Assembly: GCF_000186345.1 (NCBI RefSeq)
Contig: NC_014962.1
Span: 3,190,450-3,254,449 of the forward strand
Direction of reading: 5' to 3'
Length of the DNA: 64,000 nucleotides
Source: Isosphaera pallida ATCC 43644
GTDB taxonomy: Bacteria > Planctomycetota > Planctomycetia > Isosphaerales > Isosphaeraceae
Under the pieces are notes generated by a model. That model was not told the DNA's origin and did no database searches. It worked only from the letters and a program-made list of their open reading frames with translations. Below are positions 8,938 through 17,202 of the stretch, in pieces; position 1 is the first letter of the stretch, and each line of letters opens with the position of its first letter. Position numbers and translations under genes: made by a program.

Positions 8938-10467
8938 TCACCACGGCTCAGTCAAGGCGCGGGTGGTTTCGGTGTCGAACCAATCCCAAAGGCGGGCGTG
9001 GTCGCGGTCTACATTGGTGGGGTTAGCGTGCCACGAGGTCGGATAACGCCAAAACGCCACGCCGTGAACCCAGACAGCCGCGGCCAGTGTGACGATCAGC
9101 AACCAACGCCAACGCCGATCGATCAGCGGATATGATTGAAGACAAGGATTATTTGACGGCATGGCCGCGGTTCGGACGGCCGCGAGGGCAATGACGAAAA
9201 GCGGCGTGGCGTCGATCCAGAACCGAGCGCCGAAGCAGTGGCCGCCCCACCAGCAGGAATATTTGGCCAGAGCCAGGAAGTTGAGCGGCAAGCCAACCGC
9301 CAGCAAGGCACGGATCGGCGTGGCGTTCCAAGAGGGCAAGCGGTTCCAAACCCGCGGCAAGAGCGCCAACGCCGGCACGACCCAAGGGCAATGGATTAAG
9401 AGGCCGTGGCTGGGACTGACCAGCGTGCCCAACCCGCCCCAGAGCAGCGAGCCAGTCCAGGTTCCCTTTAAGCCGTGCGCCCAGGGGTGCATCTTCTCAA
9501 TCTCGGCGTAACCTCCATTCAACGAGTCGAAGAACCAAAGGTTGTAGCCACACCAAGCCAAACCTAGAAGGCCGGCGGTTGCCCAAAAGGGACGCGACCG
9601 CGTCAGGCCAAAGGGTCGCCAAACCCCGCCCCAACGCCGCAGACCGGCGCGGGCTGGACTGGAGATCACCACCCAGCCCGCGATCACCGCTGCGAAGAGA
9701 AGATCAATGGGACGGCACATCACCATCAGGGCTGTTGCCCCTCCTGCCACAGCCAGTCGCGTGGTGGTCAAGCCATGCTGGGGGGATTCGCCGATTCCAC
9801 CCGGTGGGATCAAGGCGCGCAGCGCCACCATTAACCAGAAGATCGCCGGGCCGTGTTGCCAGAGGGCTTGCGAGGCGGTGGGCCAGACTCCCGAACCTAA
9901 TCCCAAGGCCACCACTGCGATACTGATTCCCTCATGGAGTTCCAAACGTCTTAACAGACCCGGAAGCAACCCTACCGCCAGAGCCGCTACCAGCGCGGCG
10001 TTGAGCTTGCCGAGATGTCGTACCGTCTCCAGGAACGCGGAGGGGTCGCGGGTGGGTGCGTCCCAACCGGGTCGGGTGTGATCGAGCCAGACGATCGAGA
10101 TCCAGGCGAACGGAATCGTCGTCAGAGCGGGGCCAATAGGGTAACGGCTGACCACATGACCACGCGACTCGCTGCAATAGCCCGGCACCGCGTCAGTCTC
10201 GGTGCGGATCGCCCAGGCTAGGCGATCCAGCGTCAGACCGTCGCCTCGAACGAGCGCGACCTGAAGCAGCGCTGCGGGCATGGTGTCGCCTCCGCCAATT
10301 GCCCGACCATTAGCCAGAAAGACTGCCAGAAGTCCTAGCGTCAACCAAGCGTCGCGGGTCGTTTCGCCGCTTCTGCGTGGGGTGGGCGTCAACGTCAACA
10401 TGGTGGGTGGTCGCATGGCGTGGGGTCCAGCCATCCAGGGACAAACCGGTGTCGAATGCGGTTTCAT
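8938..10467 (-). CDS. Polytopic membrane protein, PMT/glycosyltransferase-like
   Basis: About 509 residues if the first ATG (10467) is used; in-frame ATGs at 10416 and 10401 are equally possible. At least nine hydrophobic helices alternate with loops. The first extracytoplasmic loop carries charged residues, and the overall plan resembles lipid-linked sugar glycosyltransferases of the GT-C fold (ArnT/PMT type), which use polyprenyl-phosphate sugars at the outer face of the membrane. No diagnostic catalytic motif is clear, so the assignment rests on topology. It is divergent from the methyltransferase gene 182 bases away. Confidence 0.6.
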   Translation of the reverse strand: MKPHSTPVCPWMAGPHAMRPPTMLTLTPTPRRSGETTRDAWLTLGLLAVFLANGRAIGGGDTMPAALLQVALVRGDGLTLDRLAWAIRTETDAVPGYCSESRGHVVSRYPIGPALTTIPFAWISIVWLDHTRPGWDAPTRDPSAFLETVRHLGKLNAALVAALAVGLLPGLLRRLELHEGISIAVVALGLGSGVWPTASQALWQHGPAIFWLMVALRALIPPGGIGESPQHGLTTTRLAVAGGATALMVMCRPIDLLFAAVIAGWVVISSPARAGLRRWGGVWRPFGLTRSRPFWATAGLLGLAWCGYNLWFFDSLNGGYAEIEKMHPWAHGLKGTWTGSLLWGGLGTLVSPSHGLLIHCPWVVPALALLPRVWNRLPSWNATPIRALLAVGLPLNFLALAKYSCWWGGHCFGARFWIDATPLFVIALAAVRTAAMPSNNPCLQSYPLIDRRWRWLLIVTLAAAVWVHGVAFWRYPTSWHANPTNVDRDHARLWDWFDTETTRALTEPW

Positions 10468-10649
10468 CCCGCTTCGTGGGGTCGGGTCTGTCTATCCTGG
10501 ATGGGACGCCGCGTCGAGCCGAACCCGGGCAGGAGTTGGTTTGGGTTGACCTTGACGGCTTGCCGGCGGTGGGTTAGGACCACATCGGCGTCGAACCGAT
10601 TCGACTGCGACTGCGACTTCTTCGATCCGGCCAGGGAGGGCCGACACCG

Positions 10650-11507
10650 GTGCGCGACCACACCCGAGCGTTTTGTCGAACCGTGGCCGAGACCTTCGAA
10701 TGTCCCGCGCCGATTTACGAATTCGGTTCCTATCAGGTCGAAGGCCAGACCGATCTGATCGACCTGCGGGGCTTTTTCACCGGGCGTGAATACGTCGGTT
10801 GCGACATGAGACCCGGTCCCGGCGTGGATCGGGTCGAGGACGTCACTCGAATCAGCCTGCCCGACGAATCGGTGGGCACCATTCTTTGCATCGAAACGTT
10901 CGAGCATGTTTTCGAGGTGCATCGCGGCTTCGACGAGGTCTTCCGCGTTCTCAAGCCGGGCGGCCTGTTCGTAATCACCTCACCGTTTTATTTTCACATT
11001 CACGGCTACCCCGACGATTACTGGAGGATGACGCCAAGCTGTCTCAAGCGGTGGATGAGCCGTTACGAGGGGCGGATTTGCGGCTTCCAGGGAGCGGCCA
11101 GCACGCCTCACACCGTGATGGCATTGGGATTCAAGAGTCCCGCGCCGGTCGATTTCGAGAGCCGCGCTGCGCGGTTCGTGGCGACGTACCAGGGTTGGTT
11201 GGCCGAGACCCACGCCCGCGAGACCCGCCTGAATTGTCGGCGGGTTTGTCGCTGGCTGCGGCTTTTGGGCTTCTCCAAGGCAGAGCGGCGGCGGATTCGG
11301 GAGGATCGCCGCGCCGAGTTCGCCATCGAATGCGGGCCGCCGTCGGACGCTTCGGGTGATCGGTCGGTTGACGACGCTCCACCAACCATCGCTCCGCGAA
11401 CCGTCTGGTCCGCAACAATGGGTCAACCGGTGTCGCTTGATTCGAGGACGATCCCCCCGCATCATCTGTCCCGAACTGGCACGCCAAACCGAACCCATTC
11501 CCGTTGA
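10650..11507 (+). CDS. Class I SAM-dependent methyltransferase
   Basis: A 285-residue protein beginning with GTG at 10650. A Rossmann methyltransferase core is visible from about residue 20: a degenerate motif I (YEFGSYQVEGQ), the acidic end of strand 2 (YVGCDMRPGPGVD), motif with EDVTRISLPDESVG, LCIETFEHV and the post-motif RVLKPGGLFVITSPF. This matches the Methyltransf_11 family, often acting on lipids, quinones or glycans. The last 70 residues are low complexity. A phosphodiesterase-type gene follows 178 bases downstream on the same strand. Confidence 0.82.
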   Translation: MRDHTRAFCRTVAETFECPAPIYEFGSYQVEGQTDLIDLRGFFTGREYVGCDMRPGPGVDRVEDVTRISLPDESVGTILCIETFEHVFEVHRGFDEVFRVLKPGGLFVITSPFYFHIHGYPDDYWRMTPSCLKRWMSRYEGRICGFQGAASTPHTVMALGFKSPAPVDFESRAARFVATYQGWLAETHARETRLNCRRVCRWLRLLGFSKAERRRIREDRRAEFAIECGPPSDASGDRSVDDAPPTIAPRTVWSATMGQPVSLDSRTIPPHHLSRTGTPNRTHSR

Positions 11508-11685
11508 TCCAGCGGTCGCCCAAGCCGACCAATCCCTTCGATGTTCATTGATATGGTTGAGCAAAAGCGGATGTCAGCGGCGCGACTCCGCGCCAGGGGA
11601 TTCGAGCCGTTGGGTGGATGTCGCCCTCATGGCGTTCACTCCATGTCGAGAACCAGGACGGTCTAGAGGTCGGGGAGGGGCAGCG

Positions 11686-13383
11686 ATGAGCGGCAACGAC
11701 GAGCAAAGCGGGACTCATCGACGTGTGGTTATTCTCGGGCTGGACGGGGCCACCTGGACGGTCCTCGAACCGTGGATCGAGCGCGGCGCGATGCCCAATC
11801 TGGCCGGTTGGTTGCGGACCGCGGCGCGGGGAGTCCTCCGCTCTGTCGAGCCACCGGTGACCTCGGCCGCCTGGACCTCGATGAGCACGGGCGCGCGTCC
11901 GGGGCGTCATGGGGTGTTTGACCATCGTTGGTACGACCCCGCCGGCGGACGCATGCGGGTCAACCATTCCCGCCGAGTTCGGGTCGAGACCTTGTGGGAG
12001 ACGATCCATCGTCACGGCGGGATCTCAATCTCGCTCAACCTGCCGGGTACCTATCCGGCCCCCGCGGTGCGGGGTCTGATCGTCTCGGGCATGGACGCGC
12101 CCCACCTCGAAGGCGCTCTGAGCGGATGTCCGCCTGAATTCGCCCAGGCTCTGAAAACCGAGTGTCCCGATTATTCGCTCAAAGTGATCTGGAAGCGCCC
12201 TCCTCAATCGCTCGACGAGCTTCGCGCTCGCGCCGAGGAGACTCGCAAGCTGTTCCGCGCCCGCGCCGAGGGCGGCCTGCTGGCCGATCGGTTCCGGCCC
12301 GATTGGTCGGCGCTCATGGTGCAATTCCAAAACCTCGATCCCTTTCAGCATCGCGTTTGGCGTCACCTCAATGTCGATGAGACCGGTCTGGACGATCCGG
12401 CGCTCAACCAGGCGGCCGGCTCGGTGTTGACCGCGTTGGACGAGGCGGTTGGTTTGCTTTTGGAACTGGCCGAGCGGCGTGGGGCGGCGGTGGCGATGGT
12501 CAGCGACCACGGTTTCGGTCCCTGTCTGGGGCGGATCGCTGTCAATGCTATCCTGCGCGACGCGGGGATCATCCGCTTCCCTGGCGCGGGTCGCCGCGCG
12601 GTCCAGCGTCTGGCCCGTCCGGTCGATCTGGCCCGTCTCTGGCTGGCCAAGCGACGCGACCCCCAAGCTCGCGCCGCGTCGTTCGACACGTCGATCCCCG
12701 CCCAATATCCCTTCGACTGGAACCGCACTCTAGGTTTCGCCCCCCACCAGGACACCGCGGCGATGATCTATCTGAACACCTCCGCACGCAAGGTGGCCGG
12801 GGTGACTCAATCGCCTTTGAACACCCCTCGGCAAATCGATCAAGCCCTCGCCGACATCACCGGCGCGTTGAGCGCGGCGCGCCATCCTGAAACCGGCGCG
12901 TCGCTGTTTCCGGTGATTCGTTCCATTGCCGAGGTTTACAACCTGGACCCTTCCGCCGAAGGCTTCCCCGACCTGGTGGCGCTTCCCGATCCCAATTACT
13001 GGGTGCGCTCCAAGCTGGGTGGCGACGACCTGGCTTGGGTTCGCCCCGACCCCAATCTGCCGGGAACCCACCGCATGGAGGGGATTGTGGCGCTAGGGGG
13101 CTTTGGCCTGGACCCTAGCGAACGTCTCGAGGCGAACCTGATCGACGTGGCTCCCACGTTGTTGACCTATTTGAATCTGCCGCTTCCTTCAACCATCGAA
13201 GGACGGTCATTGGTCAAGCCGCCCGCCGCGACTTCGAGAACAGTCGTTCGCACCGATCCCCCCCGCGAGGGCATGATTCCCCCGCCTCATCGGGTCGAGC
13301 CCACCTCCCCGAGCTTCGACCACTCCGATGACGACCAGGCGCTGATCGAGCAGAGGCTCCGCGACCTCGGCTATCTCGATTGA
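11686..13383 (+). CDS. Type I phosphodiesterase / nucleotide pyrophosphatase-like protein
   Basis: A 565-residue alkaline-phosphatase superfamily protein. The ATG at 11686 follows GGGGAGGGG, a convincing ribosome site; the open frame upstream has no family similarity. Metal-binding segments are visible: VVILGLDGATW near the N-terminus, the nucleophile region PPVTSAAWTSMSTGARPGRHGVFDH, and the second metal site MVSDHGFGP. The C-terminal part holds IDVAPTLLTYLNLPLPSTIEGRSL, typical for the family. It probably hydrolyses phosphodiester or phosphate-ester bonds; it has no obvious signal peptide. It may share a transcript with the methyltransferase upstream. Confidence 0.87.
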   Translation: MSGNDEQSGTHRRVVILGLDGATWTVLEPWIERGAMPNLAGWLRTAARGVLRSVEPPVTSAAWTSMSTGARPGRHGVFDHRWYDPAGGRMRVNHSRRVRVETLWETIHRHGGISISLNLPGTYPAPAVRGLIVSGMDAPHLEGALSGCPPEFAQALKTECPDYSLKVIWKRPPQSLDELRARAEETRKLFRARAEGGLLADRFRPDWSALMVQFQNLDPFQHRVWRHLNVDETGLDDPALNQAAGSVLTALDEAVGLLLELAERRGAAVAMVSDHGFGPCLGRIAVNAILRDAGIIRFPGAGRRAVQRLARPVDLARLWLAKRRDPQARAASFDTSIPAQYPFDWNRTLGFAPHQDTAAMIYLNTSARKVAGVTQSPLNTPRQIDQALADITGALSAARHPETGASLFPVIRSIAEVYNLDPSAEGFPDLVALPDPNYWVRSKLGGDDLAWVRPDPNLPGTHRMEGIVALGGFGLDPSERLEANLIDVAPTLLTYLNLPLPSTIEGRSLVKPPAATSRTVVRTDPPREGMIPPPHRVEPTSPSFDHSDDDQALIEQRLRDLGYLD

Positions 13384-13420
13384 GCGGGGAACGATCAGCC
13401 GAAGCGCGAGGGGTCGGGAT

Positions 13421-14833
13421 TCAGGATTTGGAGGTGTGGAGGAGACGTTCCATCTCCTCCAGAGGCACGCCGCGTGTCTCGGGCATGATGCGAATCACCC
13501 AAATCAGTTGACCCACCATCATCACCGCGTAGAACGCGAAGGCATAGCCGCCCGAGACCCCAGCGATCATCGGGAAGGTCCACGAAATCAAGGCGGCCAT
13601 CGACCAATGGACGAAACTTCCCCACGCTTGTCCGTAGGCGCGAACGGTGTTGGGGAAGATTTCGCCGATGAAGACCCAGATGACCGCGCCTTGGCCGAAG
13701 GCGTGGGAGGCGATGAACAGTAGCAAGCCGCCCAAAACCACTGCGCTTCCAGTTGGGGTGAACTCGCTGGCCGAGCCGAAGCTGAAAAAAGCCGCCGCCG
13801 TGATAGTCAAACTGAGAATATAGCCAATCGAACCGATCAGCATCAGCTTGCGGCGGCCAAGACGGTCGATGACGCTCATAGCCGCCAACGTGAAGACCAG
13901 GTTGAGGCCGCCGATCGCCACGGCTTGAAGAAGCGCGGCGTTGTCGCCGGCTCCGGCCATGCGGAAGATGTCGGGGGCGTAATACATCACGGCGTTGATG
14001 CCCGAGAATTGGTTGAACGCCGCGATTGCCCCGGCCAGCAGGATCGGCGCGCGGTGACGCTCGCTCCAAAAAACGGTTATCTGGTCGTCGCGGCTTGGCT
14101 GGAACGAGTCGCGGATGATCTTGAGTTTGGCGGGAGCGTCCCGGCGTGGGGTGCCCAGCGCCATGAGGACCGCGAGGGCCTGATCATCCCGCCCCCGGCC
14201 CACCAGCCAACGGGGACTTTCCGGAGTGAATCCCATCAAAAGCAGAAACGCCAGGGCGGGAACGGCCTCGACGCCGAACATCCATCGCCAGGCGATCGCC
14301 TGGTCCACGCTCAGCGCGATCACATAATTGGACAAGAATGCCAACAGGATGCCCGCGACGATCTGAAACTGGGTCACGGCCACTAGGCGTCCCCGCCAGC
14401 GGGCCGGGGCGATCTCGGCGATGTACAACGGCGCGACCACCGAGGCTCCGCCCACGCCCAGGCCGCCTAGGAATCGAAACGTCACTAACGAGATCCAATC
14501 CCACGCCGCCGCGCAGCCAATCGCCGAAACCAAATACAACGCCGCGATGCCCACCAAGGTGGGGCGGCGACCAAAACGGTCAGCGGGAACGCCCGCTGTC
14601 AGCGACCCTAAAATCGTGCCAATCAACGCGCTGGCGACGGTGAATCCCAACGTGAAGTCGCCCAAGCCATACTCGGCCCGCAACGCGGCGGTCGTTCCCG
14701 AGATCACCGCCGTGTCGAAGCCGAACAGCAGTCCCCCTAGCGCCGCGACCACCGTTCCCCGGATCAAGGTGGGGGTCAACGCCGAGACGATTGGTGTGGA
14801 AGGGCCTGGCGTCGTGTCCGATTCGGTTGTCAT
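13421..14833 (-). CDS. MFS sugar:proton symporter
   Basis: A 470-residue transporter with twelve predicted helices of the sugar porter family (XylE/GalP-like). Signatures include GFDTAVISG in helix 1, the RFGRR loop motif (DRFGRRPTLVG), the PESPRWLVGRGR segment after helix 6, QFSGINAVMYYAP in helix 7 and the C-terminal PETRGVPLEEME. These are the usual sugar-porter landmarks, so a hexose or pentose substrate is likely. It lies 13 bases downstream of the lipase-like gene on the same strand and is probably cotranscribed. Confidence 0.9.
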   Translation of the reverse strand: MTTESDTTPGPSTPIVSALTPTLIRGTVVAALGGLLFGFDTAVISGTTAALRAEYGLGDFTLGFTVASALIGTILGSLTAGVPADRFGRRPTLVGIAALYLVSAIGCAAAWDWISLVTFRFLGGLGVGGASVVAPLYIAEIAPARWRGRLVAVTQFQIVAGILLAFLSNYVIALSVDQAIAWRWMFGVEAVPALAFLLLMGFTPESPRWLVGRGRDDQALAVLMALGTPRRDAPAKLKIIRDSFQPSRDDQITVFWSERHRAPILLAGAIAAFNQFSGINAVMYYAPDIFRMAGAGDNAALLQAVAIGGLNLVFTLAAMSVIDRLGRRKLMLIGSIGYILSLTITAAAFFSFGSASEFTPTGSAVVLGGLLLFIASHAFGQGAVIWVFIGEIFPNTVRAYGQAWGSFVHWSMAALISWTFPMIAGVSGGYAFAFYAVMMVGQLIWVIRIMPETRGVPLEEMERLLHTSKS

Positions 14834-14846
14834 GGCGGTGTTGGAT

Positions 14847-15710
14847 TTACACGGTCAGCGGTTGGGTGACGAGCGGTTGGCCGAGGACGGCCTCTTCGAG
14901 TTCGGGAACGACCTCGACGGGCTCGGCGGGCCGCGATTGACTCAGGTTGGCGAGATGATGAAGTAGATGAATGTAATGGCTCAAGACCTGTCGGCTCAAA
15001 CGGCTGTGGCCAAGGCGTCCGGTGTACCAATTCATTTGGCGGAGATGGTCGATCGGCCAAGCAGGTAGAATGGTGCCGAAGGCCGCAGCGCTTTGGGCGG
15101 GTACCAAACCGTCGTTGGGTCCATCCGTCTCCATGAGGATGCGGTACCACGGTTTGAGCCAGAACAGCACGTCCTGTTCGGGCGGGTCGGCGGGGATGCT
15201 GAAGCAGGGCAGGTCGTTTGGGAGGGGGTGACAGTCGTGAAACCGGGCGGCCTGGTCGCGGGTGATGGCTTGAAAGCCGCCCGCATCCCAGCCCACGGCG
15301 GTCACCGCGCGGTGGATCACACCCAGCTTGTGTAGACCCAGATCGGCCAGGGTAGTGCCGAGGTGAGGCGTGGCGATGCAGGTCAGGCTCAAAAACCGCT
15401 TGCGCCAACGGGGTTGGATGAGCAACTCGCGGGCGTCGAGGCCCCCCATGCTGTGGCCGATGACGTGGAACGGTTGATCGTCCGGCAGCATCCGTTCTAG
15501 GTCGCGCGCGAGTTTGGCAGCGCGACGTTCAATACACCCGGTGGGGTGGACCTTGGGCAAAACGACCGTATTGCCCGCTGCGCGCATCAAGCTCGGCAGG
15601 GCGCGGAAGTAGTCGGTCAGAGCGATCGGCCCGAATCCCAGGCGGCGGAACCCGCAAAGACCGTGGGCTAGCACCAGCGGGGCGTCAAGTCGCGGAAACA
15701 CGGTGGTCAA
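14847..15710 (-). CDS. Alpha/beta hydrolase, lipase-like
   Basis: A 287-residue serine hydrolase. The nucleophile elbow GHSMGG carries Ser87; the oxyanion-hole segment LVLAHGLCGF is at residues 12-21, an acid is plausible in DGPNDGLVP and the histidine in IDHLRQMNW. The fold matches triacylglycerol lipase / esterase families. There is no signal peptide, so it acts in the cytoplasm unless exported by another route. It is the first gene of a pair with the MFS transporter. Confidence 0.85.
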   Translation of the reverse strand: MTTVFPRLDAPLVLAHGLCGFRRLGFGPIALTDYFRALPSLMRAAGNTVVLPKVHPTGCIERRAAKLARDLERMLPDDQPFHVIGHSMGGLDARELLIQPRWRKRFLSLTCIATPHLGTTLADLGLHKLGVIHRAVTAVGWDAGGFQAITRDQAARFHDCHPLPNDLPCFSIPADPPEQDVLFWLKPWYRILMETDGPNDGLVPAQSAAAFGTILPAWPIDHLRQMNWYTGRLGHSRLSRQVLSHYIHLLHHLANLSQSRPAEPVEVVPELEEAVLGQPLVTQPLTV

Positions 15711-15781
15711 CTCATGAGAAGGTGAAGCGGGGTGCCAAATTGGGTGGCCCGCCCGCGTCGCGCCGACGAATGATCGTTTCT

Positions 15782-15811
15782 ATCATATCCCTCCGCGCCC
15801 ATATCGCTCAA
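15782..15811 (-). promoter_or_regulatory. Candidate sigma-70-type promoter for the lipase/transporter pair
   Basis: Reading the minus strand, TTGAGC (15811-15806) and TATGAT (15787-15782) are separated by 18 bases, about 70 bases upstream of the lipase start at 15710. Confidence 0.45.
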
Positions 15812-15978
15812 TCACCCGCTTCTCTCGCTCGCGCGTTCCCACATCGTCGTCAAACCCCTTTGGTCAACCTTTCCCTTTCCATTTTGTTTCAATTTCCTCC
15901 ACACTTACCTCCAACGCATGGCTGGAGGGTGGTTTGCCAGGCAAAGCAAGGACATTCGAATCATCCAGGAGAAAACGA

Positions 15979-16059
15979 TGAAGATGCCGGGACGGTTGGC
16001 CCTAGTGAAACCCCTTGACGCCAAGATACCTTGGAGACTCAGCGGGGTTGAATTCTAAG
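15979..16059 (+). CDS. Possible 26-residue small protein or leader peptide
   Basis: An ATG at 15979 is preceded by AGGAG with six bases of spacing, better than most Shine-Dalgarno sites in this window. The frame encodes 26 residues (begins MKMPGRLALV, ends LSGVEF) and stops at TAA 16057-16059. The same bases can fold into nested helices, so this may instead be a structured RNA, or both. It lies in the 523-base gap before the Met-rich exported protein; the rest of that gap shows no other gene. Confidence 0.35.
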
Positions 16060-16098
16060 GCGAAAATCGCCGAGGGATCACAACCCCCGTGATCCTCA
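16010..16098 (+). ncRNA. Candidate structured RNA element (nested and serial hairpins)
   Basis: AACCCC (16010-16015) can pair with GGGGTT (16045-16050), enclosing the perfect hairpin CCAAG-ATAC-CTTGG (16022-16035). Then come GGCGA/TCGCC (16060-16072) and GAGGGATCAC / GTGATCCTC (16073-16098, one bulge). Three stacked hairpins in 90 bases upstream of a gene suggest a leader RNA or attenuator-like element. I recognise no known riboswitch class. Confidence 0.35.
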
Positions 16099-16233
16099 GC
16101 CGCCAAGTCGAGGTTGCCGGTTCGCTTGGGCCGGAAATCACGTCTCGGTTTTCCTTCCGTTCCCCTCCACGGTTTCTCTTTTCTTTCCTAGTAGACGTCG
16201 CGTCCCGAATTTCCGATTCAAAGGATCCCTCCC

Positions 16234-17007
16234 ATGTCGCGCATCGTATGTCGGTCTCTCAGACTTCTGGTCGTGGCGTTGGCTGCGGCGCTGTTCGTAG
16301 CCGCGACGGCCGTGCCTGTGTTGGCTCAACAACGCAAGGGCCAGGGCGGTGGTGGGTTTGGTCAACCTCCCGGCGGTGGCATGATGGGCATGATGGGCGG
16401 CGGGGCCGACCTCATGACCCTGGCTTCCAACGAGGTGGTCGTCAAAGAGCTTGGTCTGAAAGAGGACCAGGTTAAGGCGGTTCGGGAACTCGCCGCCGCC
16501 TATCGCCAGGCGTCGATGGCAGGGTTCGACCGCGACGCGTTGTTCAACGCCACTCCCGAGGAACGCCGCGAAATGATGGCCGCGATGCGCGAGAAGGCGG
16601 CCAAGCTGGAGGAGGAATACCGTCCCAAGCTGGAAAAGGCCGTAGGGGCCAAGGCCTTCGAACGTCTGGAACAAATCCAGATCCACATGGCGGGCGTTCA
16701 GGCGTTTTCAATGCCCCGCGTCGAAGAGGCGCTCAAGATCACCCAGGCTCAACGCGAAGAGGCCCGCGAGCTGATGCAAACCGCCATGACCGAGATGCGT
16801 GAGGAAATGCTGAGCAATCCGCCCGCCGACCGTGAAGAGATGATGGAGCGGATGCAGGCCATGCAAGCCAAGATGACGGAGAAGGTCTTGGGAATCTTGA
16901 CCGACGAGCAAAAAGCCGCTTTCGACAAGCTCAAGGGCGAGCCGGTAGACGTGGCCAAGATCCGCCAGGCGATGGTTCCGAGAGGTCGTGGTCGTCAAAT
17001 CGACTAA
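16234..17007 (+). CDS. Exported Met-rich, Spy/LTXXQ-like helical protein
   Basis: A 257-residue protein with a clear signal peptide (cleavage near VLAQQ, residue 31), then a Gly/Met-rich linker (GGGMMGMMGGG), then a long charged helical region. Two repeats are of the kind found in Spy/CpxP-like proteins (LGLKEDQVKAVREL, and ILTDEQKAAFDKLKG). Such proteins are periplasmic chaperones or metal-responsive factors in enterobacteria; in planctomycetes similar proteins are common and uncharacterised. The ATG at 16234 is the only start that keeps the full signal peptide. Confidence 0.75.
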   Translation: MSRIVCRSLRLLVVALAAALFVAATAVPVLAQQRKGQGGGGFGQPPGGGMMGMMGGGADLMTLASNEVVVKELGLKEDQVKAVRELAAAYRQASMAGFDRDALFNATPEERREMMAAMREKAAKLEEEYRPKLEKAVGAKAFERLEQIQIHMAGVQAFSMPRVEEALKITQAQREEARELMQTAMTEMREEMLSNPPADREEMMERMQAMQAKMTEKVLGILTDEQKAAFDKLKGEPVDVAKIRQAMVPRGRGRQID

Positions 17008-17116
17008 GCGGACTTACCAACCAAAACAAGACGCGGTTCGGGACCCAAAGCCAAGGTTCGCCGCGTTCTCATGAGGTAAGGTCAAGCGGCACCGCATAAC
17101 TTATCTCATGGTGAGA

Positions 17117-17157
17117 CGGCCCAATTGGTCCCAGGTTCATTGGGATCAATTGGGCCG
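17117..17157. terminator. Bidirectional terminator-like hairpin
   Basis: A 17-base-pair stem, CGGCCCAATTGGTCCCA with its complement (one G-U pair when read on the plus strand), and a 7-base loop GGTTCAT. It sits between two convergent genes ending at 17007 and 17203, exactly where a shared terminator is expected. No T-run follows on either side. Confidence 0.75.
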
Positions 17158-17202
17158 AACGCGTTGAACCTCAAAGCATGGCGCGTTGATCGAATCATTG
17201 AA

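Noticed and set aside
15722-16018. 98-residue frame upstream of the Met-rich protein
   Set aside because: Starts within the lipase leader, low complexity, no ribosome site; the 26-codon frame in another phase has better support.
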